Source: an uncultured Clostridia bacterium (GTDB lineage Bacteria; Bacillota; Clostridia; Christensenellales; Borkfalkiaceae). From it: 64,000 nt of DNA. The notes beneath the pieces were generated by a model. That model was not told the DNA's origin. It saw only the letters and a list, made by a program, of their open reading frames with translations, and did no database searches. The stretch is taken from positions 62,001 through 126,000 of the forward strand of contig CANQFB010000002.1 of the NCBI GenBank assembly GCA_947598205.1. The letters run 5' to 3'. This document shows, piece by piece, positions 39,354 through 47,838 of this stretch. The stretch's first letter is position 1; every line of letters starts with the position of its first letter. A program made the position numbers and the translations under genes.

Positions 39354-40358
39354 TTATTTCTTCAGCGCGGCATATTCTTCCTTGACATAGCTGTTATCGA
39401 CGAAGAGGGAATAATCCGCTCTTTCGGGAAGCTCGCCCGCCGATTGGATGATGTCTTGCAGACGTTCAAAACTCTCTTCGGTCATCACCATGTCCGTCGC
39501 CCAGGCGTCGATGTCCTTGTAGCTTTTGACACTCGTCGCCAAAGAACTCAAAGAGGTGTCGGCAAAGTGCTTTTCGAGATAGGGGGCAATCTCTTCGGGT
39601 TCGTTTGTTTGGACGAATTCCACGGCCCGCAACATGGCGCGCAAAAATCCGCGTGTGGTCGTCTCGTGCTTTTGGAGCCAAGAGCGCTTCGCGATGAAGC
39701 TCGTATAGGGGACGACGCCGCTCGCCGCTCCCACGGCGGCTACGATGTAGCCCTTGCCCGCGGCCTGCACTTCGGAGGCGGTCGGCTCGAACATGGTGCA
39801 ATACTCCGCCGTACCTTCGATGAAGGCGGCCGTCATATTGTTGAAGGATACGCCGAAATTGAAGTTGATGTCCGCGTCGGTAAAGCCGTGTTCGCGCAGA
39901 ATATATTCAAAAGTCATCGCGGGGACGCCGCCCTGTCTTCCTGCGAGGATCTCTTTGCCCTTGAGGCTTTCCCAAGTGAAAGTATCCGCCTCGTCATGCC
40001 GCGAGACGAGGAAAGAGCCGTCCCTTTGGGTGAGCTGTCCAAAGACGACGGGCTTGTCGCTCGCGCCGCCGAGGGCGACATAGAGGGCGGCTTCGGGCCC
40101 GCAGAACCCGATGTCCGCGCCGTTCGAGAGAACGGCAGACATCGTGCTGTCTGCGCCGCCGCCGTTGGTGAATTGTATCTTGATGCCTTCCTCCTCGAAG
40201 TATCCGAGCGAATCGGCAAGATACATCGGGGCATAGAAGATGGAATGGGTCACTTCGTTCAGTCTTACGGTCGTAAGGCCGTCGCTTGCTCCGCCGCAGG
40301 CGGAGAGGGGAAGGAGCGTGAATAGCGCCGCTCCGAGGATCGCAAAAGTTTTTTTCAT
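39354..40358 (-). CDS. ABC transporter substrate-binding lipoprotein (NMT1/THI5-like)
   Basis: A 334-residue lipoprotein: signal MKKTFAILGAALFTLL, lipobox LSAC (Cys20-21 region). The mature part has the NMT1/SsuA pattern: APMYLADSLGYFEEEGI, FGFSVSFNN-like loops and GADIGFCGPEAAL. Relatives bind sulfonates, nitrate or the thiamine precursor HMP; the Cys and aromatic residues here do not settle which. The ATG at 40358 has GGAGAG upstream; a much longer frame reaching over the valS promoter was rejected. No TPP riboswitch is visible in the short upstream gap. Confidence 0.88.
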   Translation of the reverse strand: MKKTFAILGAALFTLLPLSACGGASDGLTTVRLNEVTHSIFYAPMYLADSLGYFEEEGIKIQFTNGGGADSTMSAVLSNGADIGFCGPEAALYVALGGASDKPVVFGQLTQRDGSFLVSRHDEADTFTWESLKGKEILAGRQGGVPAMTFEYILREHGFTDADINFNFGVSFNNMTAAFIEGTAEYCTMFEPTASEVQAAGKGYIVAAVGAASGVVPYTSFIAKRSWLQKHETTTRGFLRAMLRAVEFVQTNEPEEIAPYLEKHFADTSLSSLATSVKSYKDIDAWATDMVMTEESFERLQDIIQSAGELPERADYSLFVDNSYVKEEYAALKK

Positions 40359-40409
40359 AGTTCTCTCCGTAAAATTGGAATAATATATCTTATGAAGCGG
40401 GCCGTTTAA

Positions 40410-40438
40410 TTGACAACGGAAAAAAATTGCGGTATAAT
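40410..40438 (+). promoter_or_regulatory. Promoter of valS
   Basis: A perfect TTGACA (40410-40415), 17-base spacer and TATAAT (40433-40438). The leader is about 25 bases, too short for a T-box, so no T-box control is evident. Confidence 0.87.
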
Positions 40439-40469
40439 TAGTCGGTAATACACTTTTGAGAGATGCCTT

Positions 40470-43121
40470 ATGAAGGAAATGCAGACGACATATACCCCCG
40501 GGGAATTTGAGGACAGGATCTACGCCAGATGGCTCGAAAGCGGAGCTTTTTCCGCAAAGATCGATCCCGATAAAGTTCCTTTCACCGTGATGATGCCGCC
40601 GCCCAACGTGACGGGGCAACTTCACATCGGCCATGCCATGGATGAGACGATGCAGGATATTGTCGTCCGTTTCAAGCGCATGCAGGGGTACGCCGTGTTA
40701 TGGCAGCCCGGCGTCGACCACGCCTCCCTCGCCACAGAGCATAAGATCGTCGAAAAACTCCGCGAGGAGGGGACGACGAAGGAAGAACTCGGCAGAGAGG
40801 AATTCTTGAGAAGGGCTTGGGCGTGGAAGGAAAAGTTTGGCGGAAGGATCGTCGACCAGCTCAAAAAACTCGGTTCTTCCTGCGATTGGTCGCGGCTCGC
40901 CTTCACCATGGATGAAAAGTGTTCCCGCGCCGTCCGCGAGGCCTTTTTCCGCCTCTATGAAGCGGGGCTCATCTACCGCGGAAGCCGTATCATCAATTGG
41001 TGCCCCGACTGCAAGACCGCGCTCTCCGACGAGGAGGTCGCATGGTCGGAGGATGCGGGCAAGTTCTGGTATTTCAAATATCCCGTCGAGGGCTCGGAGG
41101 AGTTCATCACCATCGCGACCACCCGCCCCGAGACGATGCTCGGCGATACGGCCGTCGCCGTCAACCCTTCGGATAAGCGCTATGCTTCCCTCGTCGGGAA
41201 GACGCTCATACTTCCCCTTGTTGGGAGAAAGATCCCCGTCGTCGCAGACGGGTATGTCGATCCCGCTTTCGGCACGGGCGCCGTGAAGATCACCCCTGCG
41301 CACGATCCCAACGATTTCGAGGTGGGCCTCCGCCATAAACTCCCCATGATCCGTATCTTGAATGACGACGGCACGGTCAATGCAGAGGGGGGAAAGTACG
41401 AAGGGCTCGATCGCTACGAGGCGAGAAAACGCATCGTTGAAGACATGAAGGCGCAGGGTCTCCTCCTCAAAGTGGAGGATCACGCGCACAATGTGGGGCA
41501 TTGCCACAGGTGCAACGCCACGCTCGAACCCCTCGTCTCAAAGCAGTGGTTCGTCTCCATGCAGACGCTTGCCAAGCCCGCGATCGACGCGGTGGCCAAA
41601 AATAAGACCAAATTTACGCCCGACCGCTTCGCAAAGATCTATTATAATTGGTTGGAAAATATCCGCGATTGGTGCATCTCCCGCCAGCTTTGGTGGGGGC
41701 ACCGCATCCCCGTGTGGTATTGCGAAAAGTGCGGCGCGGAGATCGTCACCCCCAAGGACGATCCTGCCGTCTGCCCGCATTGCGGATCTTCAGAGCTCAA
41801 GCAGGATGAAGATTGCCTCGACACATGGTTCTCCTCCGCGCTGTGGCCCTTCTCCACGCTCGGCTGGCCCGAGGAGACGCCCGAATTCAAATATTTCTAT
41901 CCGACCGACGTCCTCGTCACGGGGTACGACATTATTCCCTTCTGGGTGATGCGCATGATGGTCTCGGGCCTCCGCTATACGAAGAAAGTCCCGTTCCGCG
42001 ACGTGCTCATCCACGGCCTTCTGCGCGATGAGCAGGGAAGGAAGATGTCGAAATCGCTGGGCAACGGCATCGATCCCATCGAGGTCATCCAAACATACGG
42101 CGCCGATTCCCTCCGCCTCGCCCTCATCTCGGGCGTCGCGCCGGGCAACGATACGCGCATGTCGGCGGCCAAGTTCGAGGCCTCCCGCAACTTCCTCAAT
42201 AAGATATGGAATGCCTCGCGGTTCGTGCTCATGAACGTAAAAGATGAGGACGTTCCCGCCGATCTTGCCGAGATCAAACTGCAACCTGCCGACCGTTGGA
42301 TCATCTCCCATCTCATGACGACGGTGCGCGAAGTTACGCTCGCCCTGCAAAAGTACGACCTCGGCATCGCCGCCGACAAGGTGATGAGCTTTGCATGGGA
42401 GGACTTCTGCGATTGGTACATCGAACTCTCCAAGCCCGCCCTCTACGGGACGGATGCGGAGCGCAGGCGCGGCACGCTCGGCGTACTCGTCTTCGTTTTG
42501 AAGAATACTCTGAAACTTCTGCATCCCTTCGCGCCCTTCATTACGGAGGAGATCTGGAGCTACCTTCCCAAGACGGAAGGGCTCATCGTCTCGGCGGAAT
42601 TCCCGCGCTATAACTCCCGCCTTTCTTACCGCGAGGAGGCGAAGGCCTTTGAGGGCGTCATCGAGCTCATCAAGGCCGTCCGCGCGATCAAGGTCTCGGT
42701 GGGCTGTCCGCCTGCAAAGAAGGTGCATATCTATCTCGTCGCCGATCCGGGGCGGCTCGCGGGCGTAAAACGGCTCGTCGGCGTCAACAAGCAGTCTATT
42801 CTGCGCCTTGCGGGGGCGAGTGAGATCGAATTTGCCGAGAGCGGAGAAGCGGCGGGGGGGAAGGCCGTCTCGCAGGTCGTCTCGCTCGGGCATATCTTCG
42901 TGCCTCTCGGGGAGCTCGTCAACCTCGAAGAGGAGCGTGCACGCCTAACAAAGGAGCTTGAGCGCACAGAAGGGGAGATCGCCCGCGCAGGCGGCAAGCT
43001 CGCCAACCAGAATTTTGTCGCGAAGGCGCCCAAAAAGCTCGTCGACGATGAACGCGCCAAACTCGAAAAATTCCTCGACATGAAAAAGAAGCTCGAGGCG
43101 CAGCTTGCCTCGCTCTCATAA
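40470..43121 (+). CDS. valS: Valyl-tRNA synthetase
   Basis: Charges tRNA-Val. The HIGH motif (LHIGHAMDE) is at residues 51-59 and KMSKS at 525-529. The editing CP1 domain between them contains TTRPETMLGDTAVAVNP. A zinc-ribbon-like CEKCGAEIV-CPHCGSSELKQDEDCLDTW precedes the second half. The C-terminal coiled-coil arm (LEEERARLTKELERTEGEIA) is typical of ValRS. 883 residues is standard. A strong terminator follows, so it is a single-gene unit. Confidence 0.97.
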   Translation: MKEMQTTYTPGEFEDRIYARWLESGAFSAKIDPDKVPFTVMMPPPNVTGQLHIGHAMDETMQDIVVRFKRMQGYAVLWQPGVDHASLATEHKIVEKLREEGTTKEELGREEFLRRAWAWKEKFGGRIVDQLKKLGSSCDWSRLAFTMDEKCSRAVREAFFRLYEAGLIYRGSRIINWCPDCKTALSDEEVAWSEDAGKFWYFKYPVEGSEEFITIATTRPETMLGDTAVAVNPSDKRYASLVGKTLILPLVGRKIPVVADGYVDPAFGTGAVKITPAHDPNDFEVGLRHKLPMIRILNDDGTVNAEGGKYEGLDRYEARKRIVEDMKAQGLLLKVEDHAHNVGHCHRCNATLEPLVSKQWFVSMQTLAKPAIDAVAKNKTKFTPDRFAKIYYNWLENIRDWCISRQLWWGHRIPVWYCEKCGAEIVTPKDDPAVCPHCGSSELKQDEDCLDTWFSSALWPFSTLGWPEETPEFKYFYPTDVLVTGYDIIPFWVMRMMVSGLRYTKKVPFRDVLIHGLLRDEQGRKMSKSLGNGIDPIEVIQTYGADSLRLALISGVAPGNDTRMSAAKFEASRNFLNKIWNASRFVLMNVKDEDVPADLAEIKLQPADRWIISHLMTTVREVTLALQKYDLGIAADKVMSFAWEDFCDWYIELSKPALYGTDAERRRGTLGVLVFVLKNTLKLLHPFAPFITEEIWSYLPKTEGLIVSAEFPRYNSRLSYREEAKAFEGVIELIKAVRAIKVSVGCPPAKKVHIYLVADPGRLAGVKRLVGVNKQSILRLAGASEIEFAESGEAAGGKAVSQVVSLGHIFVPLGELVNLEEERARLTKELERTEGEIARAGGKLANQNFVAKAPKKLVDDERAKLEKFLDMKKKLEAQLASLS

Positions 43122-43129
43122 GCCCTTTT

Positions 43130-43160
43130 CACCCGCGTTCTGCGCGGGTGTTTTTCTTTT
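43130..43160 (+). terminator. Terminator after valS
   Basis: CACCCGCG (43130-43137) and CGCGGGTG (43143-43150), with loop TTCTG, then TTTTTCTTTT. Confidence 0.9.
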
Positions 43161-43200
43161 GCAAAAGAAAGGGCTTTCCCGCAAAAAATATGTTTGAACG

Positions 43201-43229
43201 TTGACATTTTCGGAAAAATTTGTTATGAT
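43201..43229 (+). promoter_or_regulatory. Promoter of adhE
   Basis: TTGACA (43201-43206), a 17-base spacer and TATGAT (43224-43229). No obvious Rex palindrome was found in this short region, although Rex commonly controls adhE. Confidence 0.82.
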
Positions 43230-43259
43230 GAAAAGGAAGTGTGATTTGTGGAGGAAACC

Positions 43260-45875
43260 ATGAAAGACTTCATCGTAGACGGCGAGGAATCGCTCGAGAA
43301 ATTGCTCGCCAAAGTCCGCGCGGCCCAGCGTAAGTTTGCGGCCTATTCGCAGGAGCAGGTAGACGAGATCTTCTACCGCGCCGCCCTCGCCGCAAACAAA
43401 GCTCGCATCCCGCTCGCCAAAATGGCGGTGGAAGAGACGGGCATGGGCGTCGTCGAGGATAAGGTCATCAAGAACCACTACGCATCCGAATATATCTATC
43501 ACGCATACAAGGATACCAAAACTTGCGGCGTCATCGAACATGACGAGGGGTTCGGCTTCACCCGCATCGCGGAGCCCATAGGCGTCATCGCCGCCATCAT
43601 TCCCACGACCAATCCGACCTCGACCGCCATTTTCAAGGCGCTTCTCTGTTTGAAGACGCGGAACGGGCTCGTCATCTCTCCCCACCCGCGGGCAAAAAAG
43701 TGTACCATCGAAGCGGCGAAGATCGTCCTCGAGGCGGCCGTCGCGGCGGGTGCGCCCGAAGACATCATCGGCTGGATCGACATGCCCACCGTGCCGCTCT
43801 CGGCCATGGTCATGCGCGAGGCGGATATGATCCTCGCGACGGGGGGCTCGGGCATGGTGAAGGCGGCCTATACTTCGGGAAAGCCCGCCCTCGGCGTCGG
43901 CGCGGGGAATACGCCCGCAGTCGTCGATTCCTCGGCAGACATCAAGCTCGCCGCTTCCTCTATTCTGCATTCCAAGACCTTCGATAACGGCATGATCTGC
44001 GCCTCCGAACAGTCGGTCATCGTCCTTTCGGATATTTACGAGGCATTCAAGGCGGAGATGGCGCTTCGCGGCGCATACTTCCTCTCTCCCGAAGAGACGG
44101 AGATGGTGCGCCATACGATGTTCATCAACGGCGGTCTCAATTCCCGCATTGTGGGGCAGAAGGCCGTAACGATCGCCTCACTTGCGGGCTTTTGCGTGCC
44201 GAAGGAGACGCGCGTGCTCGTCGGAGAGGTGGAGAGCGTGGATTTTTCGGAACCTTTCGCCCACGAAAAGCTCTCTCCCGTGCTCGCCATGTATCGGGCA
44301 AAGGATTTTACCGACGCCGTGATGAAGGCCGAACACCTCATCGAGGACGGCGGCCTCGGGCACACTTCGTCGCTCTTCATCGACGTACATGCCCATCCCG
44401 ATAAGGTCGAATATTTCTCGTCCGTCCTCAAAACATGCCGTATCGTCCTCAATACGCCCTCCTCGCACGGGGGGATCGGCGATCTCTATAATTTCAAATT
44501 TGCGCCGTCGCTCACGCTCGGTTGCGGATCGTGGGGCGGAAATTCCGTCTCCGAAAACGTCGGCGTCAAGCATCTCATCAATATCAAAACCGTTGCGGAA
44601 AGGAAGGAAAATATGCTTTGGTTCAGAGCACCCGAAAAGGTATATTTCAAGCGCGGCTGTCTCGGCGTCGCCCTCAAAGAGCTCAAGGAGGAATACGCCA
44701 AAAAACGGGCATTTATCGTCACCGATAAGTTTCTCTTTGAGAGCGGGTTCGTAAAACGCGCGACGGATATTCTCGATAGCATCGGCATAATTCACGAGAC
44801 GTTTGCGGGCGTCACACCCGATCCGACGCTCGCCTGCGCGAACGAAGGGCTTCGCCGCATGCGTGAGTTCGCCCCCGACGTCATCATCGCTGTGGGAGGC
44901 GGTTCGCCCATGGACGCGGCCAAGATCATGTGGGTGATGTATGAACATCCCGAGGTGGATTTCGCGGATATGGCGATGCGCTTTTCCGACATCAGGAAGC
45001 GCATCTACAAGTTCCCGCATATGGGGGAAAAGGCGCTCTTCGTCGCGATCCCCACGACGGCGGGCACGGGAAGCGAAGTGACGCCCTTCGCCGTCATCAC
45101 CGACGAGACGACGGGCAACAAATACCCGCTTGCCGATTACGAACTCATGCCCGATATTGCCATCGTAGACGCCGATCTCATGATGAATATTCCCAAGGGG
45201 CTCACAGCGGCCTCGGGGATCGACGCGTTGAGCCACGCGCTCGAGGCGATCGCCTCCGTCATGGCGACAGATTTTACGAACGGCATGGCGAAGGAAGCGA
45301 TCAAGCTCATCTTCCAATATCTGCCCCGCGCCTATGAGAAGGGGGCGGACGACGAAGAGGCCCGCGAGCGCATGGCCAATGCCGCGACCATCGCCGGCAT
45401 GGCGTTTGCGAACGCATTTCTCGGCGTGAGCCATTCCATGGCGCACAAGCTCGGGGCGTTCTTCCACATTGCCCACGGCGTCGCGAATGCGCTCATGCTC
45501 GAGGAGGTCATCCGCTTCAACAGCGCCGACGCGCCTACAAAGATGGGGACGTTCCCGCAGTATGCCTACCCGCAGTGCAAAGAGCGGTATGCAGACGCCG
45601 CCCGCTATATCGGCCTTGCGGGGGAGACGGACGACGAACTCGTGGAGAAACTCATCGGGAAGGTCAAAGAACTTCGCGCCGCGATCGGCATCCATGCGAC
45701 CATCCGCGAAGAGCTCGAGGGGAAGGTCACAGAGGAGGAATTCCTCGCCAAGCTCGACGAGATGTCGGAGGCCGCCTTCGACGACCAATGCACGGGCGCA
45801 AATCCCCGCTATCCGCTCATTTCCGAGATCAAAGAGATGTATCTCAATGCCTACTACGGCAGGGAACGTTCATAG
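43260..45875 (+). CDS. adhE: Bifunctional acetaldehyde-CoA/alcohol dehydrogenase
   Basis: Fermentative enzyme reducing acetyl-CoA to ethanol via acetaldehyde. The N-terminal ALDH half has its nucleophile at Cys247 (NGMICASEQ) and NAD-loop residues such as GVGAGNTPAVVD. A linker leads to the iron-dependent alcohol dehydrogenase half, with GGGSPMDAAK, GTGSEVTPFAVITDE and the metal ligands in HALEA and HSMAHKLGAFFHIAHG. Such proteins form spirosomes. The ATG at 43260 was preferred over a GTG 12 bases upstream because GGAGG is correctly spaced. 871 residues is typical. Confidence 0.96.
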   Translation: MKDFIVDGEESLEKLLAKVRAAQRKFAAYSQEQVDEIFYRAALAANKARIPLAKMAVEETGMGVVEDKVIKNHYASEYIYHAYKDTKTCGVIEHDEGFGFTRIAEPIGVIAAIIPTTNPTSTAIFKALLCLKTRNGLVISPHPRAKKCTIEAAKIVLEAAVAAGAPEDIIGWIDMPTVPLSAMVMREADMILATGGSGMVKAAYTSGKPALGVGAGNTPAVVDSSADIKLAASSILHSKTFDNGMICASEQSVIVLSDIYEAFKAEMALRGAYFLSPEETEMVRHTMFINGGLNSRIVGQKAVTIASLAGFCVPKETRVLVGEVESVDFSEPFAHEKLSPVLAMYRAKDFTDAVMKAEHLIEDGGLGHTSSLFIDVHAHPDKVEYFSSVLKTCRIVLNTPSSHGGIGDLYNFKFAPSLTLGCGSWGGNSVSENVGVKHLINIKTVAERKENMLWFRAPEKVYFKRGCLGVALKELKEEYAKKRAFIVTDKFLFESGFVKRATDILDSIGIIHETFAGVTPDPTLACANEGLRRMREFAPDVIIAVGGGSPMDAAKIMWVMYEHPEVDFADMAMRFSDIRKRIYKFPHMGEKALFVAIPTTAGTGSEVTPFAVITDETTGNKYPLADYELMPDIAIVDADLMMNIPKGLTAASGIDALSHALEAIASVMATDFTNGMAKEAIKLIFQYLPRAYEKGADDEEARERMANAATIAGMAFANAFLGVSHSMAHKLGAFFHIAHGVANALMLEEVIRFNSADAPTKMGTFPQYAYPQCKERYADAARYIGLAGETDDELVEKLIGKVKELRAAIGIHATIREELEGKVTEEEFLAKLDEMSEAAFDDQCTGANPRYPLISEIKEMYLNAYYGRERS

Positions 45876-45913
45876 CGATAAGGGCAAAAAAGACAGAAAA
45901 TCGAATTTTACAA

Positions 45914-45933
45914 AGTACTATGCGTGACATAAT
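45914..45933. repeat. 20-bp palindromic intergenic motif, copy 4
   Basis: AGTACTATGCGTGACATAAT. Flanked on the left by TTTTACAA as in copy 2, but the 13-bp core is inverted relative to copy 2. Confidence 0.7.
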
Positions 45934-45952
45934 AGCAGAAAAATGGCAGAAA

Positions 45953-45985
45953 AAAGCGCCTCAAACGAGGCGCTTTCGCATTTTT
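45953..45985. terminator. Bidirectional terminator between adhE and rplI
   Basis: AAAGCGCCTC (45953-45962) and GAGGCGCTTT (45967-45976) pair perfectly around AAAC. T-rich and A-rich flanks lie on both sides, so it can end both convergent genes. Confidence 0.88.
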
Positions 45986-45989
45986 TCAA

Positions 45990-46436
45990 TTATTCGAGCG
46001 GTACCACTTTGACCTTGATTTTCGCGGTCACGCCCTCCATGAAACGCACTTCGGCATCGTAGACGCCCACCATCTTGAGCGTCTCTTTGGTCGTGATGCG
46101 CTTCTTATCCACCTCGTATCCGAGTTCGGATAGGGCCGAGGCGATCTTATCCGTCGTGACCGAACCGAACACCTTCCCGTTCTTGCCCGTGCGGATGGGG
46201 ACGGTGACTTCCGTCTTATCGAGCCTTGCCGCCTGTTCTTTGAGCGCCTTGATGTTTTCCGCCTTATGGAAGGCATCGGCCGTGTTGCGCTGTCTGATCT
46301 CGTTGATCCCGCTCGCCGTGGCGATCTCCGCCAGCCCGCGTTTCAAGAGAAAATTTTTGGCAAATCCATCTGAAACCTCGATGAGCTCGCCCTTTTTGCC
46401 CGTGCCTTTCACGTCTGCCTTGAGGATGACTTTCAT
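45990..46436 (-). CDS. rplI: 50S ribosomal protein L9
   Basis: Binds 23S rRNA at the base of the L1 stalk. The N-terminal domain MKVILKADVKGTGKKGELIEV with FAKNFLLKRGLAE, the long central helix (about 40-75) and the C-terminal domain FGSVTTDKIASAL are all present. 148 residues is the expected length. It is transcribed alone from its own promoter, away from dnaB and rpsF, which is not the usual arrangement. AGGAGG lies before the ATG. Confidence 0.95.
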   Translation of the reverse strand: MKVILKADVKGTGKKGELIEVSDGFAKNFLLKRGLAEIATASGINEIRQRNTADAFHKAENIKALKEQAARLDKTEVTVPIRTGKNGKVFGSVTTDKIASALSELGYEVDKKRITTKETLKMVGVYDAEVRFMEGVTAKIKVKVVPLE

Positions 46437-46456
46437 GTTCTACCTCCTTTTCCGTC

Positions 46457-46485
46457 ATTTTACAAAATTTGCGTCCGCCTGTCAA
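46457..46485 (-). promoter_or_regulatory. Promoter of rplI
   Basis: On the minus strand TTGACA (46480-46485), a 17-base spacer and TAAAAT (46457-46462). Confidence 0.82.
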
Positions 46486-46532
46486 GATATTTTTTATATT
46501 TTTGACGATACTATGGGAGAAGGAGGTCTGAA

Positions 46533-46685
46533 ATGAAGGAAAATCTCAATTCGGGCGTAACTTGCGGCGTGACCGAATGCGCGTTCAACTGCGACGGCAT
46601 GCGTTGCAAGCTCGATAAGATCCATGTCGGCAATACCTGCGACTGCGAGCATTGCACCTGCTGCGACAGCTTTCAGAAGAGATGA
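46533..46685 (+). CDS. DUF1540 cysteine-rich peptide
   Basis: A 50-residue peptide, short enough to be easily missed. AGGAGG (46521-46526) lies 6 bases before the ATG. It has the DUF1540 pattern GVTECAFNCDGMRCKLDKI and GNTCDCEHCTCCDSF, eight Cys in all, likely binding zinc. The family is common in clostridial spore formers and of unknown function. The gene is divergent from rplI and is followed by a strong hairpin. Confidence 0.88.
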   Translation: MKENLNSGVTCGVTECAFNCDGMRCKLDKIHVGNTCDCEHCTCCDSFQKR

Positions 46686-46777
46686 GAAGGGGGAGGGCGC
46701 GAGCTCTCCTTCTTTTTGTATAAATCTTTTCTCTCTGCACAAAATTTTTTCGTAGCGGGGAACTGCTTTCAGATATA

Positions 46778-46808
46778 GTTTTTGCCTTGCCACGGGCAGG
46801 GCAAAAAC
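46778..46808. terminator. Symmetric terminator hairpin
   Basis: A 14-bp stem, GTTTTTGCCTTGCC with GGCAGGGCAAAAAC around ACG, includes T and A tracts at its base, so it is effective in either direction. Confidence 0.78.
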
Positions 46809-46887
46809 GCGGAGGGGGCGCAAGCGATTGCGTCCCTTCTTGCACGTTGCCGCATGCGGGGCGGGCGCGCCGCATACAATACTTCGT

Positions 46888-47799
46888 ATGAAAGCGCGCA
46901 GATTTTTCAAAAGATGTCTCATGCTCCTTCCCTTTCTTGCGATCGCCGCGGCGGCGCTTTTGCTTTTTTTATACCCGTGGGGAAGGGGCGATGCTCCCGT
47001 GAAGAGCCGCGTCGTCACAGTCTGGAACGTCGATACTTTCGAGGGAGGAAAGGGTTCTCGCGCCAACCTTTTGCGCAAAGTCGCGCGGAACGTCGAAAAA
47101 CGGCGCGAAGGAGTGTATTATCTCATTTCAAGCTACACGGCCGAGGGCGCCGCGGCCGCCTTTTCGGAGGGGAAATATCCCGACCTCCTCTCCTTCGGTG
47201 TGGGGCTCTCCGACGGGGCGGAAGTGAGCCTTGCCCTGCCTTATTCCTTTGCGGGTGGGGAAATTTCGGGCGAATGCCGCGCCGTTCCGTGGTGCATGGG
47301 CGGATATTTTCTCTTCTCTCTCACAGAGGATTTTACGCAGGCGGGAAGGTGCGCGATCTCTGTCGGGGGAAGCAATCTCGGCGCGCTTGCGGCCGCTTAT
47401 GCGGGGATCGGGGGGGAGGAGGTGGAATCGCAGGCCGCATACGTCGGATTCTTGAGCGGGAAATACCGCTATCTTCTCGGCACCCAGCGGGACGTGTGCC
47501 GCCTGACGGCGCGCGGGGCGGCATTTTTCAGCCGTCCTCTCGGCGGATATAACGACCTCTTCCAATATATTTCCCTTCTCAAAGAGGTGCACCGCGACGA
47601 CGCCCTCGCCTTTATAGAGGAACTTCTCTCCCCGCAGACGGCCGAATTGCTTCCCGCAATCGGCATGGAACCCGTCAAAGAGAATGCGAACACACGCACG
47701 CCCTGCGTATTTTCCGACGCCGAAGCGCTCGCCCGCCTCAAGGAACTTGCGTCGGAGGGCGACTTAAAAATTCCCGATAAATTTCTTAAAACCGTTTGA
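46888..47799 (+). CDS. Membrane-anchored solute-binding-like protein
   Basis: A 303-residue protein. A basic start and a single membrane helix (about 10-29, MLLPFLAIAAAALLLFLYPW) are not followed by a lipobox. The rest resembles a shortened periplasmic-binding-protein fold: VVTVWNVDTFEGGKGSR recalls the start of family-1 sugar-binding proteins. PDLLSFG and VPWCMGGYFLF, and a terminal LLPAIGMEPVKEN, fit the same pattern. No ABC permease genes adjoin it. Function is unknown; it may sense rather than transport. The ATG at 46888 is preferred to a frame extending into the hairpin region. Confidence 0.65.
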   Translation: MKARRFFKRCLMLLPFLAIAAAALLLFLYPWGRGDAPVKSRVVTVWNVDTFEGGKGSRANLLRKVARNVEKRREGVYYLISSYTAEGAAAAFSEGKYPDLLSFGVGLSDGAEVSLALPYSFAGGEISGECRAVPWCMGGYFLFSLTEDFTQAGRCAISVGGSNLGALAAAYAGIGGEEVESQAAYVGFLSGKYRYLLGTQRDVCRLTARGAAFFSRPLGGYNDLFQYISLLKEVHRDDALAFIEELLSPQTAELLPAIGMEPVKENANTRTPCVFSDAEALARLKELASEGDLKIPDKFLKTV

Positions 47800-47824
47800 A
47801 ATATGGCGGGAAATATGGTAGAAT
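47796..47824 (+). promoter_or_regulatory. Promoter of murB
   Basis: TTGAAA (47796-47801), overlapping the preceding stop codon, a 17-base spacer and TAGAAT (47819-47824). Confidence 0.7.
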
Positions 47825-47838
47825 GAAGGAGCATCCGT

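Noticed and set aside
40359..40409. TPP or other riboswitch before the ABC transporter genes
   Set aside because: The gap is too short and shows no conserved aptamer elements, so the thiamine-precursor role stays unproven.
40439..40469. T-box leader before valS
   Set aside because: Only about 25 bases separate the transcription start from the ATG; no T-box sequence or antiterminator fits.
40359..40634. N-terminal extension of the ABC binding protein
   Set aside because: It would run antisense over the valS promoter and start; a lipoprotein signal peptide begins cleanly at 40358.
43160..43259. Rex operator in the adhE promoter
   Set aside because: I looked for a TTGT-rich inverted repeat of the Rex type and found none convincing.
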